A stretch of 64,000 nt of DNA from Microbacterium sp. TPD7012 (GTDB taxonomy: Bacteria; Actinomycetota; Actinomycetes; Actinomycetales; Microbacteriaceae): assembly GCF_003075395.1 (NCBI RefSeq), contig NZ_QDFV01000008.1:59-64058 (forward strand). The letters are read 5' to 3'. Position 1 is the first letter of the stretch. Every line of letters starts with the position of its first letter. The translations under genes were made by a program, and so were the position numbers. The notes beneath the pieces were generated by a model. That model worked only from the letters and a program-made list of their open reading frames with translations. It had not been told where the DNA came from and made no database searches. Positions 39,582 through 48,398 of the stretch are shown one piece after another.

Positions 39582-41506
39582 GCAACGTACTCTCCGTCCG
39601 CGATCTCACCGTCAGCTTCGCCTCCGAGGCGGGACGCGTCGAGGCCGTCCGCGGTGTCTCGTTCGATCTCGAGGCCGGCAGGACTCTCGGGATCGTCGGC
39701 GAGTCCGGGTCGGGCAAGTCCGTCACCTCGCTCGCGATCATGGGGCTCCTCGACGAGAACGCCAAGGTCACCGGGTCGATCATGTACGAGGGCAAGGAGC
39801 TCCTCGGCATGACCGACAAGCAGCTCTCCGTGATCCGCGGCAACGGCATGTCGATGGTCTTCCAGGACCCGCTGACGTCTCTCACCCCCGTGTTCACGGT
39901 GGGCGACCAGCTCATCGAAGCGCTGACCGTGCATCGGAGCCTGTCGAAGAAGGATGCCTGGAACCGCTCGGTCGAGCTGCTCAAGCTCGTGGGCATCACC
40001 GAGCCGGAGCGACGGATGAAGTCGTTCCCGCACGAGTTCTCCGGCGGCATGCGCCAGCGCGTCGTGATCGCCATCGCCATGGCGAACAACCCGAAGCTCA
40101 TCATCTGCGACGAGCCGACCACGGCACTCGACGTGACGATCCAGGCGCAGATCCTCGATCTGATCGAGAAGGCGCAGCAGGAGACCGGCGCCGCTGTCAT
40201 CATGATCACCCACGACATGGGCGTCGTCGCCCGCACGGCCGACGACGTGATGGTGATGTACGCGGGGAAGCCTGTCGAGCAGGCGCCCGTGCACGAGCTG
40301 TTCCACAAGACCCGGATGCCGTACTCGATCGGCCTGCTCGGCGCGATCCCGCGCGTCGACAAGGCGGAGAAGGAACCTCTCACCCCGATCAAGGGCAACC
40401 CGCCGCTGCTGATCAACCTGCCGGACGCCTGCCCGTTCGCCGACCGCTGCCCCATCGTGATGGACGCGTGCCGCACCAGGGAGCCCGAGCTCCTTCCGGT
40501 CGCGACCGGCTCCGGCGACCAGCACCGCGCCGCGTGCATCCGCGCCCACGAGATCGAGGACGGCGGCCTCCTCGGCGGCATCCCCGTGTACCCCGTGCGC
40601 GAGGTTCCGGAGAGCCCGCTGGCGAAGCTCCCGCGCGAGGAGCGTCCGATCACCCTCGAGGTCAAGAACCTCACCAAGACGTTCCCCCTTCTCAAGGGCG
40701 CGTTCCTGAAGCGCAAGGTCGGCGAGGTGCACGCCATCAAGGGCGTCAGCTTCGACGTGCGCGAGGGCGAGACGATGGCCATCGTCGGCGAATCCGGCAG
40801 CGGCAAGACCACGACCCTCCTGCAGATCATGGACATGGTCAAGCAGACCGACGGCGACATCGTCATCGCCGGGACCAGCGTCAACGACATCCACAGCCAC
40901 AAGGTCGAGCGTCAGCTGCGCCGCGACATCCAGATCGTGTTCCAGGACCCGATGGGCGCGCTGGATCCTCGGATGACGGTCGCCGACATCATCTCGGAGC
41001 CGCTCTTCGCGATCGGCACCCCCAAGGAGGAGGCGCACCGCCGGGTCGACGAGCTGATGGACCTCGTCGGCCTCAACCCCGCGCACAGCGACCGCTTCCC
41101 GCAGGCGTTCTCCGGTGGACAGCGGCAGCGCATCGGCATCGCCCGTGCTCTGTCGACCAACCCCAAGATCGTCGTGCTGGATGAACCGGTCTCGGCGCTC
41201 GACGTCTCGATCCAGGCGGGCGTGATCAACCTCCTCGACGAGCTCAAGGCGAAGCTGGGGCTCTCGTACCTCTTCGTCGCGCATGACCTCTCGGTGGTGC
41301 GCCACATCGCCGACCGCGTGGCCGTGATGTACCTCGGCGACTTCGTCGAGCACGGCGACGTGGACGAGGTCTTCGAGAACCCGCAGCATCCTTACACGAA
41401 GGCGCTGCTCTCGGCGATCCCGGTCCCCGACCCCGACATCGAGCGCACACGCCAGCGTGTCGTGTTCGATGCCGAGACGATGACGACCCGCCCCGTTCTC
41501 GCCTGA
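39578..41506 (+). CDS. Fused double ABC ATPase (DppD-DppF type)
   Basis: 642 residues comprising two full nucleotide-binding domains. NBD1 has GESGSGKS near 41 and FSGGMRQRV near 155, plus an oligopeptide-transporter C-terminal segment (CPFADRCPIVMDAC) that may bind iron-sulfur or zinc as in OppD/F. NBD2 has GESGSGKTTTL near 405 and FSGGQRQRIGIARAL near 515. Fusion of the two ATPases is common in actinobacterial importers. ATG 39578 overlaps the DppC-like stop (ATGA). Confidence 0.93.
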   Translation: MSNVLSVRDLTVSFASEAGRVEAVRGVSFDLEAGRTLGIVGESGSGKSVTSLAIMGLLDENAKVTGSIMYEGKELLGMTDKQLSVIRGNGMSMVFQDPLTSLTPVFTVGDQLIEALTVHRSLSKKDAWNRSVELLKLVGITEPERRMKSFPHEFSGGMRQRVVIAIAMANNPKLIICDEPTTALDVTIQAQILDLIEKAQQETGAAVIMITHDMGVVARTADDVMVMYAGKPVEQAPVHELFHKTRMPYSIGLLGAIPRVDKAEKEPLTPIKGNPPLLINLPDACPFADRCPIVMDACRTREPELLPVATGSGDQHRAACIRAHEIEDGGLLGGIPVYPVREVPESPLAKLPREERPITLEVKNLTKTFPLLKGAFLKRKVGEVHAIKGVSFDVREGETMAIVGESGSGKTTTLLQIMDMVKQTDGDIVIAGTSVNDIHSHKVERQLRRDIQIVFQDPMGALDPRMTVADIISEPLFAIGTPKEEAHRRVDELMDLVGLNPAHSDRFPQAFSGGQRQRIGIARALSTNPKIVVLDEPVSALDVSIQAGVINLLDELKAKLGLSYLFVAHDLSVVRHIADRVAVMYLGDFVEHGDVDEVFENPQHPYTKALLSAIPVPDPDIERTRQRVVFDAETMTTRPVLA

Positions 41507-41603
41507 ACGAGCCTGGGACCGGATGCCGGAGAGCATGGGTCACCGTCCGATAACGGTTAGGCGGTATTCACTGTCGCCCGCTGTGGTTCGGAAGCCGTCG
41601 AAC

Positions 41604-41609
41604 TATTCT
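41604..41609 (+). promoter_or_regulatory. Candidate -10 TATTCT before the substrate-binding protein gene
   Basis: TATTCT precedes the gene by about 37 bases, giving a leader of about 30 bases. It would allow extra expression of the binding protein, which is normally needed in excess over the membrane parts. Confidence 0.4.
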
Positions 41610-41622
41610 TCCCTTTATGAAT

Positions 41623-41634
41623 CGCCGAAAGGCG
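41623..41634 (+). promoter_or_regulatory. Small GNRA hairpin next to the ribosome-binding site
   Basis: CGCC-GAAA-GGCG forms a 4-bp stem with a GAAA tetraloop directly before the GGAAGGAG ribosome-binding site. It could protect the 5' end of the mRNA or shape translation initiation. Confidence 0.4.
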
Positions 41635-41645
41635 GAAGGAGCACC

Positions 41646-43364
41646 ATGAAGAACAAGAAGTTGTTGGGGGCCATCGCGATCAGCGGCGCCCTCGCACTCG
41701 CCCTCGCGGGTTGCGCGAGCGGCTCCGGTAACACCGGCGGCGGGGACAACGGCGGCGGCGAGACCGTCGAGACCAAGGCAGCGGACTACAACCCGCAGCC
41801 CCGCGAGAACCTGAAGGAGGGCGGCGAGGTCAACTTCGAGATCAACGAGGTTCCCGAGCAGCTGAACGCCTTCAACAGCGACGCCAGCGCCGACACCGCT
41901 CGCCTCTGGTACTACTACATGCCGCAGCTCCTCCTGGTCTCGCCGGAGGGCGAGGTCACGAAGAACGACGCGTACCTCGATGCTTACGAGATCGGCGAGG
42001 ACGGCGGCAACACCACGCTGACCTTCACGTTCACGGACGAGGCCCACTTCAACGACGGCACCGACATGGACTGGACCGCCATCGACGCGACGTGGAAGGC
42101 GAACCGCTCGTACGACGAGGGCTTCAACCCGAACGCGACCGACGGCTACAAGCAGATCACCTCGGTCGAGCAGGGCGACTCGGCGAAGACCGCCGTGGTC
42201 ACCTTCGACGGCATCTACGCCTGGCCCTCCATGGCGTTCCTCACGGGTGGCGTCCTGAACCCGAAGCACGCCGACGTCGAGACGTTCAACAACGCCTACA
42301 TCGGCAACCTCAACGCCGAGTGGGGTGCAGGTCCCTACACCGTCGACGAGTTCGACGCGAACGCGGGCTTCGTCTCGTTCAAGCCGAACCCCGAGTGGTG
42401 GGGCAACGCTCCGCTCCTCGACAAGGTAACGTTCACGGCTCTGGAAGACGACGCCGCGATCAACGCCTTCAAGAACGGTGAGATCGACCAGGTCGAGGCC
42501 GGCAGCCAGGAGCGTCTGGCCCAGGTCGAGGACGTCGACGGCGCTGTCGTCCGTCGCGCTCAGCAGACTGCCAAGACGGTTCTCATGGTCGACGGCGACA
42601 AGCCGCAGTTCGCAGACCTCGAGGTCCGCAAGGCGTTCTTCATGGGCATCAACATCGATCAGCAGAAGCAGATCGCCTGGAACGGCCTCGGCTACGAAGA
42701 GGGCCCCGCAGGCTCGCTCAACATGTACTCCTTCCAGGACGGATGGAGCGACGCGTTCGGCGAGGCCGGTCTGAAGTACGACGTCGACGGTGCCAAGAAG
42801 CTCCTCGACGACGCAGGCTGGGTCGAGGGCGAAGACGGCATCCGCGAGAAGGACGGCGTCAAGTTCACGGTCATCTACCCGATCTTCAGCAACAGCCCCG
42901 TTCAGGAGGCGCTCGCGAAGTCGCTGCAGGCTCAGCAGAAGGAGATCGGCATCGACGTGCAGATCGAGGTCCGCGCGTCGGCTGACTTCTCCGACGACTT
43001 CACGTCGAAGAACTGGGACATCTTCGGTCTCCGCTTCACCGACTCCGACCCGTTCGGACCGGCCTGGATGTGCCAGATCTACTGCTCCGACAGCGGCCTG
43101 AACCTCTCCGGTACGGGCACCGCCGACATCGACAAGCAGATCGCTGACGAGGTCGAGTCGCAGAAGGACGCCGAGAGCTGGACCGCGGCCGCGATGAAGC
43201 TCGAGCCGAAGATCATCGAGGAGACCTGGGGCGTCATCCCGCTCTACAACGGTCCGTCGGTGTACGTGGCGCAGAAGGGGCTGGCGAACCTGACCCCGGA
43301 GCCCTACGTGGGTCTCGACCTCTTCGGAGTCACCCCGGTCGAGAACCTCGGCTGGGAGAAGTGA
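41646..43364 (+). CDS. Peptide ABC transporter substrate-binding lipoprotein
   Basis: 572 residues, family SBP_bac_5. The signal peptide KNKKLLGAIAISGALALALAGC has the lipobox LAGC (Cys23), followed by a Gly/Ser/Asn linker that tethers it to the membrane. The mature part has NEVPEQLNAFNSD, a PNPEWWGNAPLLDKVTF segment, and a C-terminal WGVIPLYNGP typical of the family. GGAAGGAG precedes ATG 41646. Last gene of the importer operon, ending in a repeat hairpin plus terminator. Confidence 0.92.
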   Translation: MKNKKLLGAIAISGALALALAGCASGSGNTGGGDNGGGETVETKAADYNPQPRENLKEGGEVNFEINEVPEQLNAFNSDASADTARLWYYYMPQLLLVSPEGEVTKNDAYLDAYEIGEDGGNTTLTFTFTDEAHFNDGTDMDWTAIDATWKANRSYDEGFNPNATDGYKQITSVEQGDSAKTAVVTFDGIYAWPSMAFLTGGVLNPKHADVETFNNAYIGNLNAEWGAGPYTVDEFDANAGFVSFKPNPEWWGNAPLLDKVTFTALEDDAAINAFKNGEIDQVEAGSQERLAQVEDVDGAVVRRAQQTAKTVLMVDGDKPQFADLEVRKAFFMGINIDQQKQIAWNGLGYEEGPAGSLNMYSFQDGWSDAFGEAGLKYDVDGAKKLLDDAGWVEGEDGIREKDGVKFTVIYPIFSNSPVQEALAKSLQAQQKEIGIDVQIEVRASADFSDDFTSKNWDIFGLRFTDSDPFGPAWMCQIYCSDSGLNLSGTGTADIDKQIADEVESQKDAESWTAAAMKLEPKIIEETWGVIPLYNGPSVYVAQKGLANLTPEPYVGLDLFGVTPVENLGWEK

Positions 43365-43371
43365 TCCTCCC

Positions 43372-43398
43372 GGGTCACTGAGCTCGTCGAAGTGACCC
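43372..43398. repeat. Solitary, fully palindromic member of the REP-like family
   Basis: GGGTCACT (43372-43379) pairs perfectly with AGTGACCC (43391-43398) around the loop GAGCTCGTCGA. The loop matches the GAGCCTGTCGA core of the array at 34.4 kb, while the stem differs in a paired manner. It lies just after the binding-protein stop. Confidence 0.8.
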
Positions 43399-43401
43399 GC
43401 A

Positions 43402-43435
43402 GCGGGGTCGGTGGTTCATCCACCGGCCCCGCTTT
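43402..43435 (+). terminator. Rho-independent terminator of the importer operon
   Basis: A 13-bp stem (43402-43414 with 43420-43432, one G-T pair) and a 5-base loop are followed by TTTCCTTA. The T-rich tail runs straight into the TATGCT -10 of the next gene. Confidence 0.85.
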
Positions 43436-43438
43436 CCT

Positions 43439-43444
43439 TATGCT
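43439..43444 (+). promoter_or_regulatory. -10 element TATGCT, leaderless hydrolase gene
   Basis: TATGCT lies at -12 to -7 from GTG 43451, immediately after the previous operon's terminator. Confidence 0.65.
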
Positions 43445-43450
43445 GAACGC

Positions 43451-44179
43451 GTGAGCGTCCAGATCGTCTTCGTGCACGGCATCCGCACGTCTGCGACCAT
43501 GTGGCGCTCGCAGCTCGCCCACCTCGATGCCCGCGGGTACGCGTACACCGCGGTCGACCTTCCCGGTCACGGCTCCCGCATGCAGGAGGACTTCACCCTC
43601 CACGAGGCGCTGCACACGATCGATGCCGCGGTGCGAGCGGCCGCGGAGAACGGACCGGTGCTTCTCGTCGGCCATTCGATGGGCGGACTGCTCTCGCTCA
43701 CCTACGCGGGCGGGGCGGACACGCCTCCGGTCGCCGGGGTCGTCGCTGCCGCCTGCACCTCGCTCCCCCGCGGCGCCGGTCTCTCCGCCTATCGGCTGCT
43801 CTTCCGCGCGGTCGATTCGCTGCCGGATCGCGGTATGTGGATCACCCGTCGCATGCTGGCAGCGACCATCCCGGCCGAGAACCGCTCCGACTTCGCCGCC
43901 GGCGGCTACGCCTTGGACACACAGGATGCCGCGCTGCGCAGCCTCTCCACCCTCGATGTCGCGACGGCCGTCGAGCGGATCACGATCCCCCTGTGGTTCG
44001 TGAACGGCCAGTACGACCAGCTGCGGGTGAACGAACGACTGTTCCAGCGCCTCGCGCCCCATGCCGAGCTCATCGTCGTACCGCGGACGACGCACCTCGT
44101 GACGGCGATGCGCCCACGCGTGTTCAACGCCGTCCTGGAACTGGCGGTCGCGACGATCGACGCCGCCGACCGCTCATGA
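43451..44179 (+). CDS. Alpha/beta-fold hydrolase
   Basis: A 242-residue esterase/lipase-like enzyme. The oxyanion strand VFVHGIRTS is at 7-15, the nucleophile Ser76 is in GHSMGGL, the acid is in NGQYDQLR and the His in RTTHLVTAM near the C-terminus. The substrate is unknown. The start GTG 43451 is set by the leaderless promoter. Its end overlaps the end of the convergent MFS gene by 6 bp. Confidence 0.85.
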   Translation: MSVQIVFVHGIRTSATMWRSQLAHLDARGYAYTAVDLPGHGSRMQEDFTLHEALHTIDAAVRAAAENGPVLLVGHSMGGLLSLTYAGGADTPPVAGVVAAACTSLPRGAGLSAYRLLFRAVDSLPDRGMWITRRMLAATIPAENRSDFAAGGYALDTQDAALRSLSTLDVATAVERITIPLWFVNGQYDQLRVNERLFQRLAPHAELIVVPRTTHLVTAMRPRVFNAVLELAVATIDAADRS

Positions 44180-45394
44180 CCGCGCGGGCTGGCGGGCGAA
44201 GGCCGTGAGCGCGCCCCCGACGAGCGAGAGCACGGCGGCGGCGACGAACACGAGCCAGAATCCACCGACGAGTGCGACGAGAGCCGCCCCCAGCACCGGA
44301 CCGATCAGCTGCCCCAGCGCCGCGGTGACGTTGACGATGCCGAGGTCGCGCGCGTGGTCCTGCTCGTCGGGGAGCAGGTCTGCGGCGAAGGCGAGCCCCA
44401 CGGTCGAGAAGGCTCCGTACCCGAGCCCCATCAGCGCCGCTGCGACCATCGTCATCTCGAACGTCGGGACGAGCGCGATCGCGACACCGGATGCCGCCTG
44501 CACGACCGTCGCCGCGACGGTCAGCGTGCGCCGATTGCCGGTGCGATCGGACACGATGCCCGTGAGCACCGCGGCGATCACCACGAATACCGTGTAGACG
44601 AGGATGAGCAGCAGCAGGTTGTCCTGCGCGACGGCGCTCGGCTGTCCGAGCCCGTGCAGGAGGAAGAACAGGAAGAGGGCGGTGCCGAGCGCGTTGCCGA
44701 TGTTGGTCACGAGCCGACCGGACAGCATCCAGGCGAAGTCGCGGTCGCGCAGCGACGCGAGGGTCTTTCGACCTTCGCCCTTCGGCCGCAGCTCCGCCGT
44801 CCCCGGAGGGTCGGGCAGGAGCAGCGCCGCCGCCGTGCCGATCACCGCGATGATGCCGGCGAGCAGGAGATATCCGGCGACGATGCCGAGACCGAGGAGC
44901 ACGACGAGGCCGACACCCAGCACGATGCCGACTGCCTGACTCGATCCGACGGCGGCAGCCGCGGCGCCGCGCTGTGTGGTGGGCAGCTGATCCGCGATCA
45001 GCGCGGTGAAGGCGGCGGAGGAGACGGCGACGCCGATCGAGACGCCCACCCATCCGGCTCCCACCGCCCAGGGGCCGCTCGCGAATCCGGTGAGCACGAG
45101 GCACACGGCGGTGAGCCAGACGCCGCCGAGGGCCCAGGGCCGTCGGCGGTGCCGTCCGGCGGCAGCGCGATCCGAGAGCGCTCCCGCCGCCGGCCCCGCG
45201 ACGATGCCGGCAAGTCCGCCGATCCCGAGGACGAGCCCCGAGGAGACCACGCCGCGGATCCAGTCGTCCTCCGGAGTGTCGAGCTGGAGAGGCAGGAGGA
45301 GCTGCACGGGCGTCAACTGCACGGTCCAGATGGCGAGCCACGCCAGCGTGAACAGCGACATCCACCGCGCGCCGGCCCTGGTCGCACCGCTCAT
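44174..45394 (-). CDS. MFS transporter
   Basis: 406 residues with about 12 membrane segments and the loop 2-3 signature GALSDRAAAGRHRRRPWALGG. A second DRTGNRRTL loop appears in the C-terminal half, so it is a full-length major facilitator. Its ATG overlaps the stop of the beta-glucosidase gene (ATGA), so the two are coupled. It is probably a sugar or glycoside permease feeding that enzyme; this is inferred from the pairing. Confidence 0.88.
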   Translation of the reverse strand: MSGATRAGARWMSLFTLAWLAIWTVQLTPVQLLLPLQLDTPEDDWIRGVVSSGLVLGIGGLAGIVAGPAAGALSDRAAAGRHRRRPWALGGVWLTAVCLVLTGFASGPWAVGAGWVGVSIGVAVSSAAFTALIADQLPTTQRGAAAAAVGSSQAVGIVLGVGLVVLLGLGIVAGYLLLAGIIAVIGTAAALLLPDPPGTAELRPKGEGRKTLASLRDRDFAWMLSGRLVTNIGNALGTALFLFFLLHGLGQPSAVAQDNLLLLILVYTVFVVIAAVLTGIVSDRTGNRRTLTVAATVVQAASGVAIALVPTFEMTMVAAALMGLGYGAFSTVGLAFAADLLPDEQDHARDLGIVNVTAALGQLIGPVLGAALVALVGGFWLVFVAAAVLSLVGGALTAFARQPARS

Positions 45395-46764
45395 CGTGTC
45401 TCCTCCCGAGCTGCTGCTGCGGAGCGGGCACCGGCGATGAGGTCCCGATACCAGTCGTACGACGCCTTCGGGGTGCGCTCCCCCGTCGCGAAATCGACGT
45501 GGACGAGACCGAAGCGCTGCGTGTAGCCGTCCGCCCATTCCCAGTTGTCGAGGAGAGACCACACCGTGTACTCCTCCACGGGGACTCCCGCGGCGATCGC
45601 CTCTCCCACGGCCGCGATGTGGCCGGCGAGATACGCGATGCGATCGGCATCCTCCACGCGCGCGGCGCGGTCGGGTTCGGGGAAGGAAGCGCCGTTCTCC
45701 CCGATGATGACGGGAGGGAGCAGCGGATGCCGCGCGTGCAGGTCGACCAGCAGATCGCGCAGCGCCACCGGCATGATCGGCCATTCGGGACCGAAGCCCG
45801 TGACGGGAACGCCGGGTGTCGGCACGATGTCGAACGGGATGGGGCTCGACGCATCGGCGGCGGTGACGGTGGTCGGGTTGTAGAAGTTGATGCCGTAGAA
45901 GTCGATCGACGCGCGGATCGCATCGAGGTCGCCGTCCTGCACAGGCATCGCAGGGAGGCCCCAGGCCGCGAGATCCGGATACTCGCCGGCCAGGAGCGGC
46001 TCGCTGAACACCCGGTTGTGGATCAGGTCGTAGAGGGCTGCGGCGTCGCGGTCCTCCGCTGTGTCGTTCAGCGGCAGCACCCAGGTGTGGTTGTTGACCA
46101 GGCCGACCTGTGCGGAGGCCCGGGAGCGGATGACCTGGGCGGCGCGGGCATGCGCGAGGAGCTGGTGGTGCACCGTCGGCAGGGCGTCGAAGAGGAGTTG
46201 TCGCCCCGGGGCCAGCGCACCGACCGCGTAGCCCTGCAGCGTGGTCATCGCCGGTTCGTTCAGCGTGTACCAGTGCGCGACGCGATCGCCCAGGCTGTCG
46301 ACCACGATCGCCGCATAGTCGGCGAAGCGCTCGACCGTATCGCGGCTCAGCCATCCGCCGTCGGCCTCGACCGCGCTGGGCATCTCCCAGTGATACAGGG
46401 TCGGGAACGGCACGACGTCGACCTCCAGCAGGCGATCCACGAATCGCGAGTAGTGATCGAGTGCCACGGTGTTCGCCGTGCCGCGACCGTCGGGCTGCAC
46501 GCGCGCCCACGGTATCGAGAAGCGGTAGCGATCGAGACCGAGACCGGCGACGAGAGCGACGTCTGCTTCGGGATGCCGATAGCTGTCGCACGCCAGATCG
46601 GCCGTGGAGGCGTCTGTGATCGCGCCGGGGGCCTCGAGGAACTCATCCCAGATCGATCGGCCTCGGCCGTCGACGTCGCGAGCCCCCTCGATCTGGAAGG
46701 CGGACGTCGCGGCAGACCAGCGGAGTCCGGTGGGCAGGGGCGATCGGGTGGGGACGGCGGTCAT
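45391..46764 (-). CDS. Family 1 beta-glucosidase
   Basis: A 457-residue GH1 TIM-barrel enzyme hydrolysing beta-glucosides. The N-terminal FQIEGARDVDGRGRSIWDEF signature, the acid/base Glu170 in YTLNEPA and the nucleophile Glu356 in IIGENGAS are all present. It has no signal peptide, so it acts on imported sugars, consistent with the coupled MFS gene. ATG 46764 follows GAGGAG; frames upstream to 46992 run against rpsT and are not real. No LacI-type operator was recognised. Confidence 0.94.
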   Translation of the reverse strand: MTAVPTRSPLPTGLRWSAATSAFQIEGARDVDGRGRSIWDEFLEAPGAITDASTADLACDSYRHPEADVALVAGLGLDRYRFSIPWARVQPDGRGTANTVALDHYSRFVDRLLEVDVVPFPTLYHWEMPSAVEADGGWLSRDTVERFADYAAIVVDSLGDRVAHWYTLNEPAMTTLQGYAVGALAPGRQLLFDALPTVHHQLLAHARAAQVIRSRASAQVGLVNNHTWVLPLNDTAEDRDAAALYDLIHNRVFSEPLLAGEYPDLAAWGLPAMPVQDGDLDAIRASIDFYGINFYNPTTVTAADASSPIPFDIVPTPGVPVTGFGPEWPIMPVALRDLLVDLHARHPLLPPVIIGENGASFPEPDRAARVEDADRIAYLAGHIAAVGEAIAAGVPVEEYTVWSLLDNWEWADGYTQRFGLVHVDFATGERTPKASYDWYRDLIAGARSAAAAREETR

Positions 46765-46877
46765 GTGGCTCCTCGACATCGGTGTCCGGATACCGTTGAT
46801 TCTGCACCCGGTACCAGCAGATCCGCGACTCAGTGTCGCTTCTCGTGGTCGTTTCGCGTGATCGAGCCGTCTGCTGA

Positions 46878-46883
46878 TAGACT
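46878..46883 (+). promoter_or_regulatory. -10 element TAGACT of rpsT
   Basis: TAGACT with a predicted start near 46890 gives a leader of about 96 bases before the S20 start codon. Confidence 0.55.
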
Positions 46884-46898
46884 CGACTCTTGGCTTGC

Positions 46899-46947
46899 GT
46901 GTGGGTTCTTCCCTCACGACCGCTGTGCAGCAGCCCTCTTCTGCTGC
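46899..46947 (+). promoter_or_regulatory. Structured rpsT leader
   Basis: Two hairpins lie in the leader: GTGTGGG/CCCTCAC (46899-46917, one mismatch) and GCAGCAG/CTGCTGC (46927-46947, 7 perfect pairs). Ribosomal protein genes are often self-regulated through such leaders; for this one it is an inference. Confidence 0.4.
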
Positions 46948-46985
46948 CGGCATTCCCATCACTCCTGTACAGAAAGTGTCCACAC

Positions 46986-47246
46986 GTGGCAAACATCAAG
47001 TCGCAGATCAAGCGCAACAAGACCAACGAGAAGGCTCACGAGCGCAACAAGGCCGTGAAGAGCGAGCTCAAGACGCTCATCCGCTCGACCAAGACGGCTG
47101 TCGCTGCCGGCGACAAGTCCGCCGCCGAGGCCACCCTCAAGAAGGCCGCCGTCAAGCTCGACAAGGCCGTCAGCAAGGGCGTTCTGCACAAGAACCAGGC
47201 CGCGAACCGCAAGTCGGCACTCGCCAAGCAGGTCTCCGCTCTCTGA
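46986..47246 (+). CDS. rpsT: 30S ribosomal protein S20
   Basis: An 86-residue primary 16S rRNA-binding protein, Lys/Ala-rich throughout (ANIKSQIKRNKTNEKAHERNKAVKSEL...), with the length and pattern of bacterial S20. GTG 46986 is chosen because family members begin MANIKSQIKR; the extra N-terminal frame from 46890 encodes a hydrophobic stretch foreign to S20. Followed by a textbook terminator. holA lies convergent downstream, a common rpsT neighbour. Confidence 0.97.
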   Translation: MANIKSQIKRNKTNEKAHERNKAVKSELKTLIRSTKTAVAAGDKSAAEATLKKAAVKLDKAVSKGVLHKNQAANRKSALAKQVSAL

Positions 47247-47263
47247 GCATCAGCTTCTGAATC

Positions 47264-47290
47264 AGCCCGCCTCCTCGAGGCGGGCTTTTT
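47264..47290 (+). terminator. Rho-independent terminator of rpsT
   Basis: A 10-bp perfect stem AGCCCGCCTC/GAGGCGGGCT with a 3-base loop (47264-47286) is followed by a run of T to 47290. Confidence 0.93.
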
Positions 47291-47317
47291 CGTTGCCCGA
47301 TGTCTGCACCGGCGGTG

Positions 47318-48355
47318 TCACGCGCCGAACGGTTCCCGTGTGGCGATGACCGTGACCATTCGCTCGAGCGCGAAGATCGGGTCGCGCGCCGCGCCCTTGA
47401 CCTCGGCGTCGGCCCGCGCAGTCGCCTGGATCGCCATGCCGAGTGAGCGCTCGTTCCACCCGGCGAGGTCGCGCCGTGCACGATCCACCTGCCAGTCCTT
47501 CATGCCGAGGCGCTGAGCCAGCTGCCTGCTGGGTTCGCGGTTGCCCGCCACTCGCGCCATGGTGCGGAGCTTCATGGCGAATGCGGCCACCATCGGAACG
47601 GGGTCGGCGCCGGACGACAGCGCATGGCGCAGCGCGATCAGCGCCTCGCCGTAGCGACCGGCGATCGCCGTGTCTGCGACGACGAAGGCCGAGACCTCCA
47701 CCCGCCCGCCGTAGTACCGGGTGACGGTGTCTTCGGAGATGTCGCCCTCGACGTCGCCGATCAGCTGCTGGCAGGCCGCCGCCAGTTCGGTGAGGTCGTC
47801 GGCGAAGGCCGAGACCAGTGCGCGCAGCGCCGGAGGCGCGATGCGCTTCTTCGCGGAGCGGAACTCCCCCGCCGCGAAGTCGACCCGATCGCTGTCGCGT
47901 TTGATCGCAGGCACCGCGATCTCGATACCGCCGCCGTTCCCGGCACGCAGCGCGTCGAGGAGCTTCTTGCCTCGGACGCTCGCACCGGTGTGCCGCAGCA
48001 CGACGGTCGCGCCCTCCTGAGGATGGTCGAGGTACGACACCGCCTCCTGGATGAACGCGTCGGTGCACTTCTCCACGCCGGACACGCGGACGAGCCGCGG
48101 CTCGCCGAACAGGGACGGCGAGGTGAGCGACAGCAGTGTGCCGGGTTCGTAGTCGTCGGCGCGCACGTCGCTGACCTCGAGCGAGGGATCCTCGGCGCGA
48201 AGGTAGTCGCGCACGCCCGCGATCGCGCGCTCGGCGCAGATCTCCTCGGGTCCGAAGACCAGCACCAGCGGTGCCGGATGCGGCTCGCGCCACGACACCT
48301 GGGGGATCTTGCCGGCCTTCGCGCCGCCACGGGAGGGGGGACGCGAAGCTGCCAT
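47318..48355 (-). CDS. holA: DNA polymerase III delta subunit
   Basis: Clamp-loader delta subunit that opens the beta clamp. 345 residues. The N-terminal AAA+-like domain (LVLVFGPEEICAERAIAGVRDYL) lacks a functional P-loop, as expected for delta; the C-terminal domain has LRHALSSGADPVPMVAAFAMKLR. ATG 48355 has TAGTCT exactly at -12 to -7, predicting a leaderless mRNA. It is downstream of comEC in the same direction, as in related genomes. Confidence 0.93.
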   Translation of the reverse strand: MAASRPPSRGGAKAGKIPQVSWREPHPAPLVLVFGPEEICAERAIAGVRDYLRAEDPSLEVSDVRADDYEPGTLLSLTSPSLFGEPRLVRVSGVEKCTDAFIQEAVSYLDHPQEGATVVLRHTGASVRGKKLLDALRAGNGGGIEIAVPAIKRDSDRVDFAAGEFRSAKKRIAPPALRALVSAFADDLTELAAACQQLIGDVEGDISEDTVTRYYGGRVEVSAFVVADTAIAGRYGEALIALRHALSSGADPVPMVAAFAMKLRTMARVAGNREPSRQLAQRLGMKDWQVDRARRDLAGWNERSLGMAIQATARADAEVKGAARDPIFALERMVTVIATREPFGA

Positions 48356-48361
48356 GGATCC

Positions 48362-48367
48362 AGACTA
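48362..48367 (-). promoter_or_regulatory. -10 element TAGTCT, leaderless holA
   Basis: TAGTCT on the minus strand at -12 to -7 from ATG 48355. It lies in the 43-bp comEC-holA gap, so holA need not depend on comEC transcription. Confidence 0.6.
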
Positions 48368-48398
48368 CCGGGGGCCGGGGACACGGCGACGGTCCCGG

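Noticed and set aside
39937..39949. GAGCCTGTCGAAG inside the fused ABC ATPase gene
   Set aside because: It matches the REP-like core but lacks paired flanks and codes for ordinary residues (RSLSKK) in a conserved domain; probably chance.
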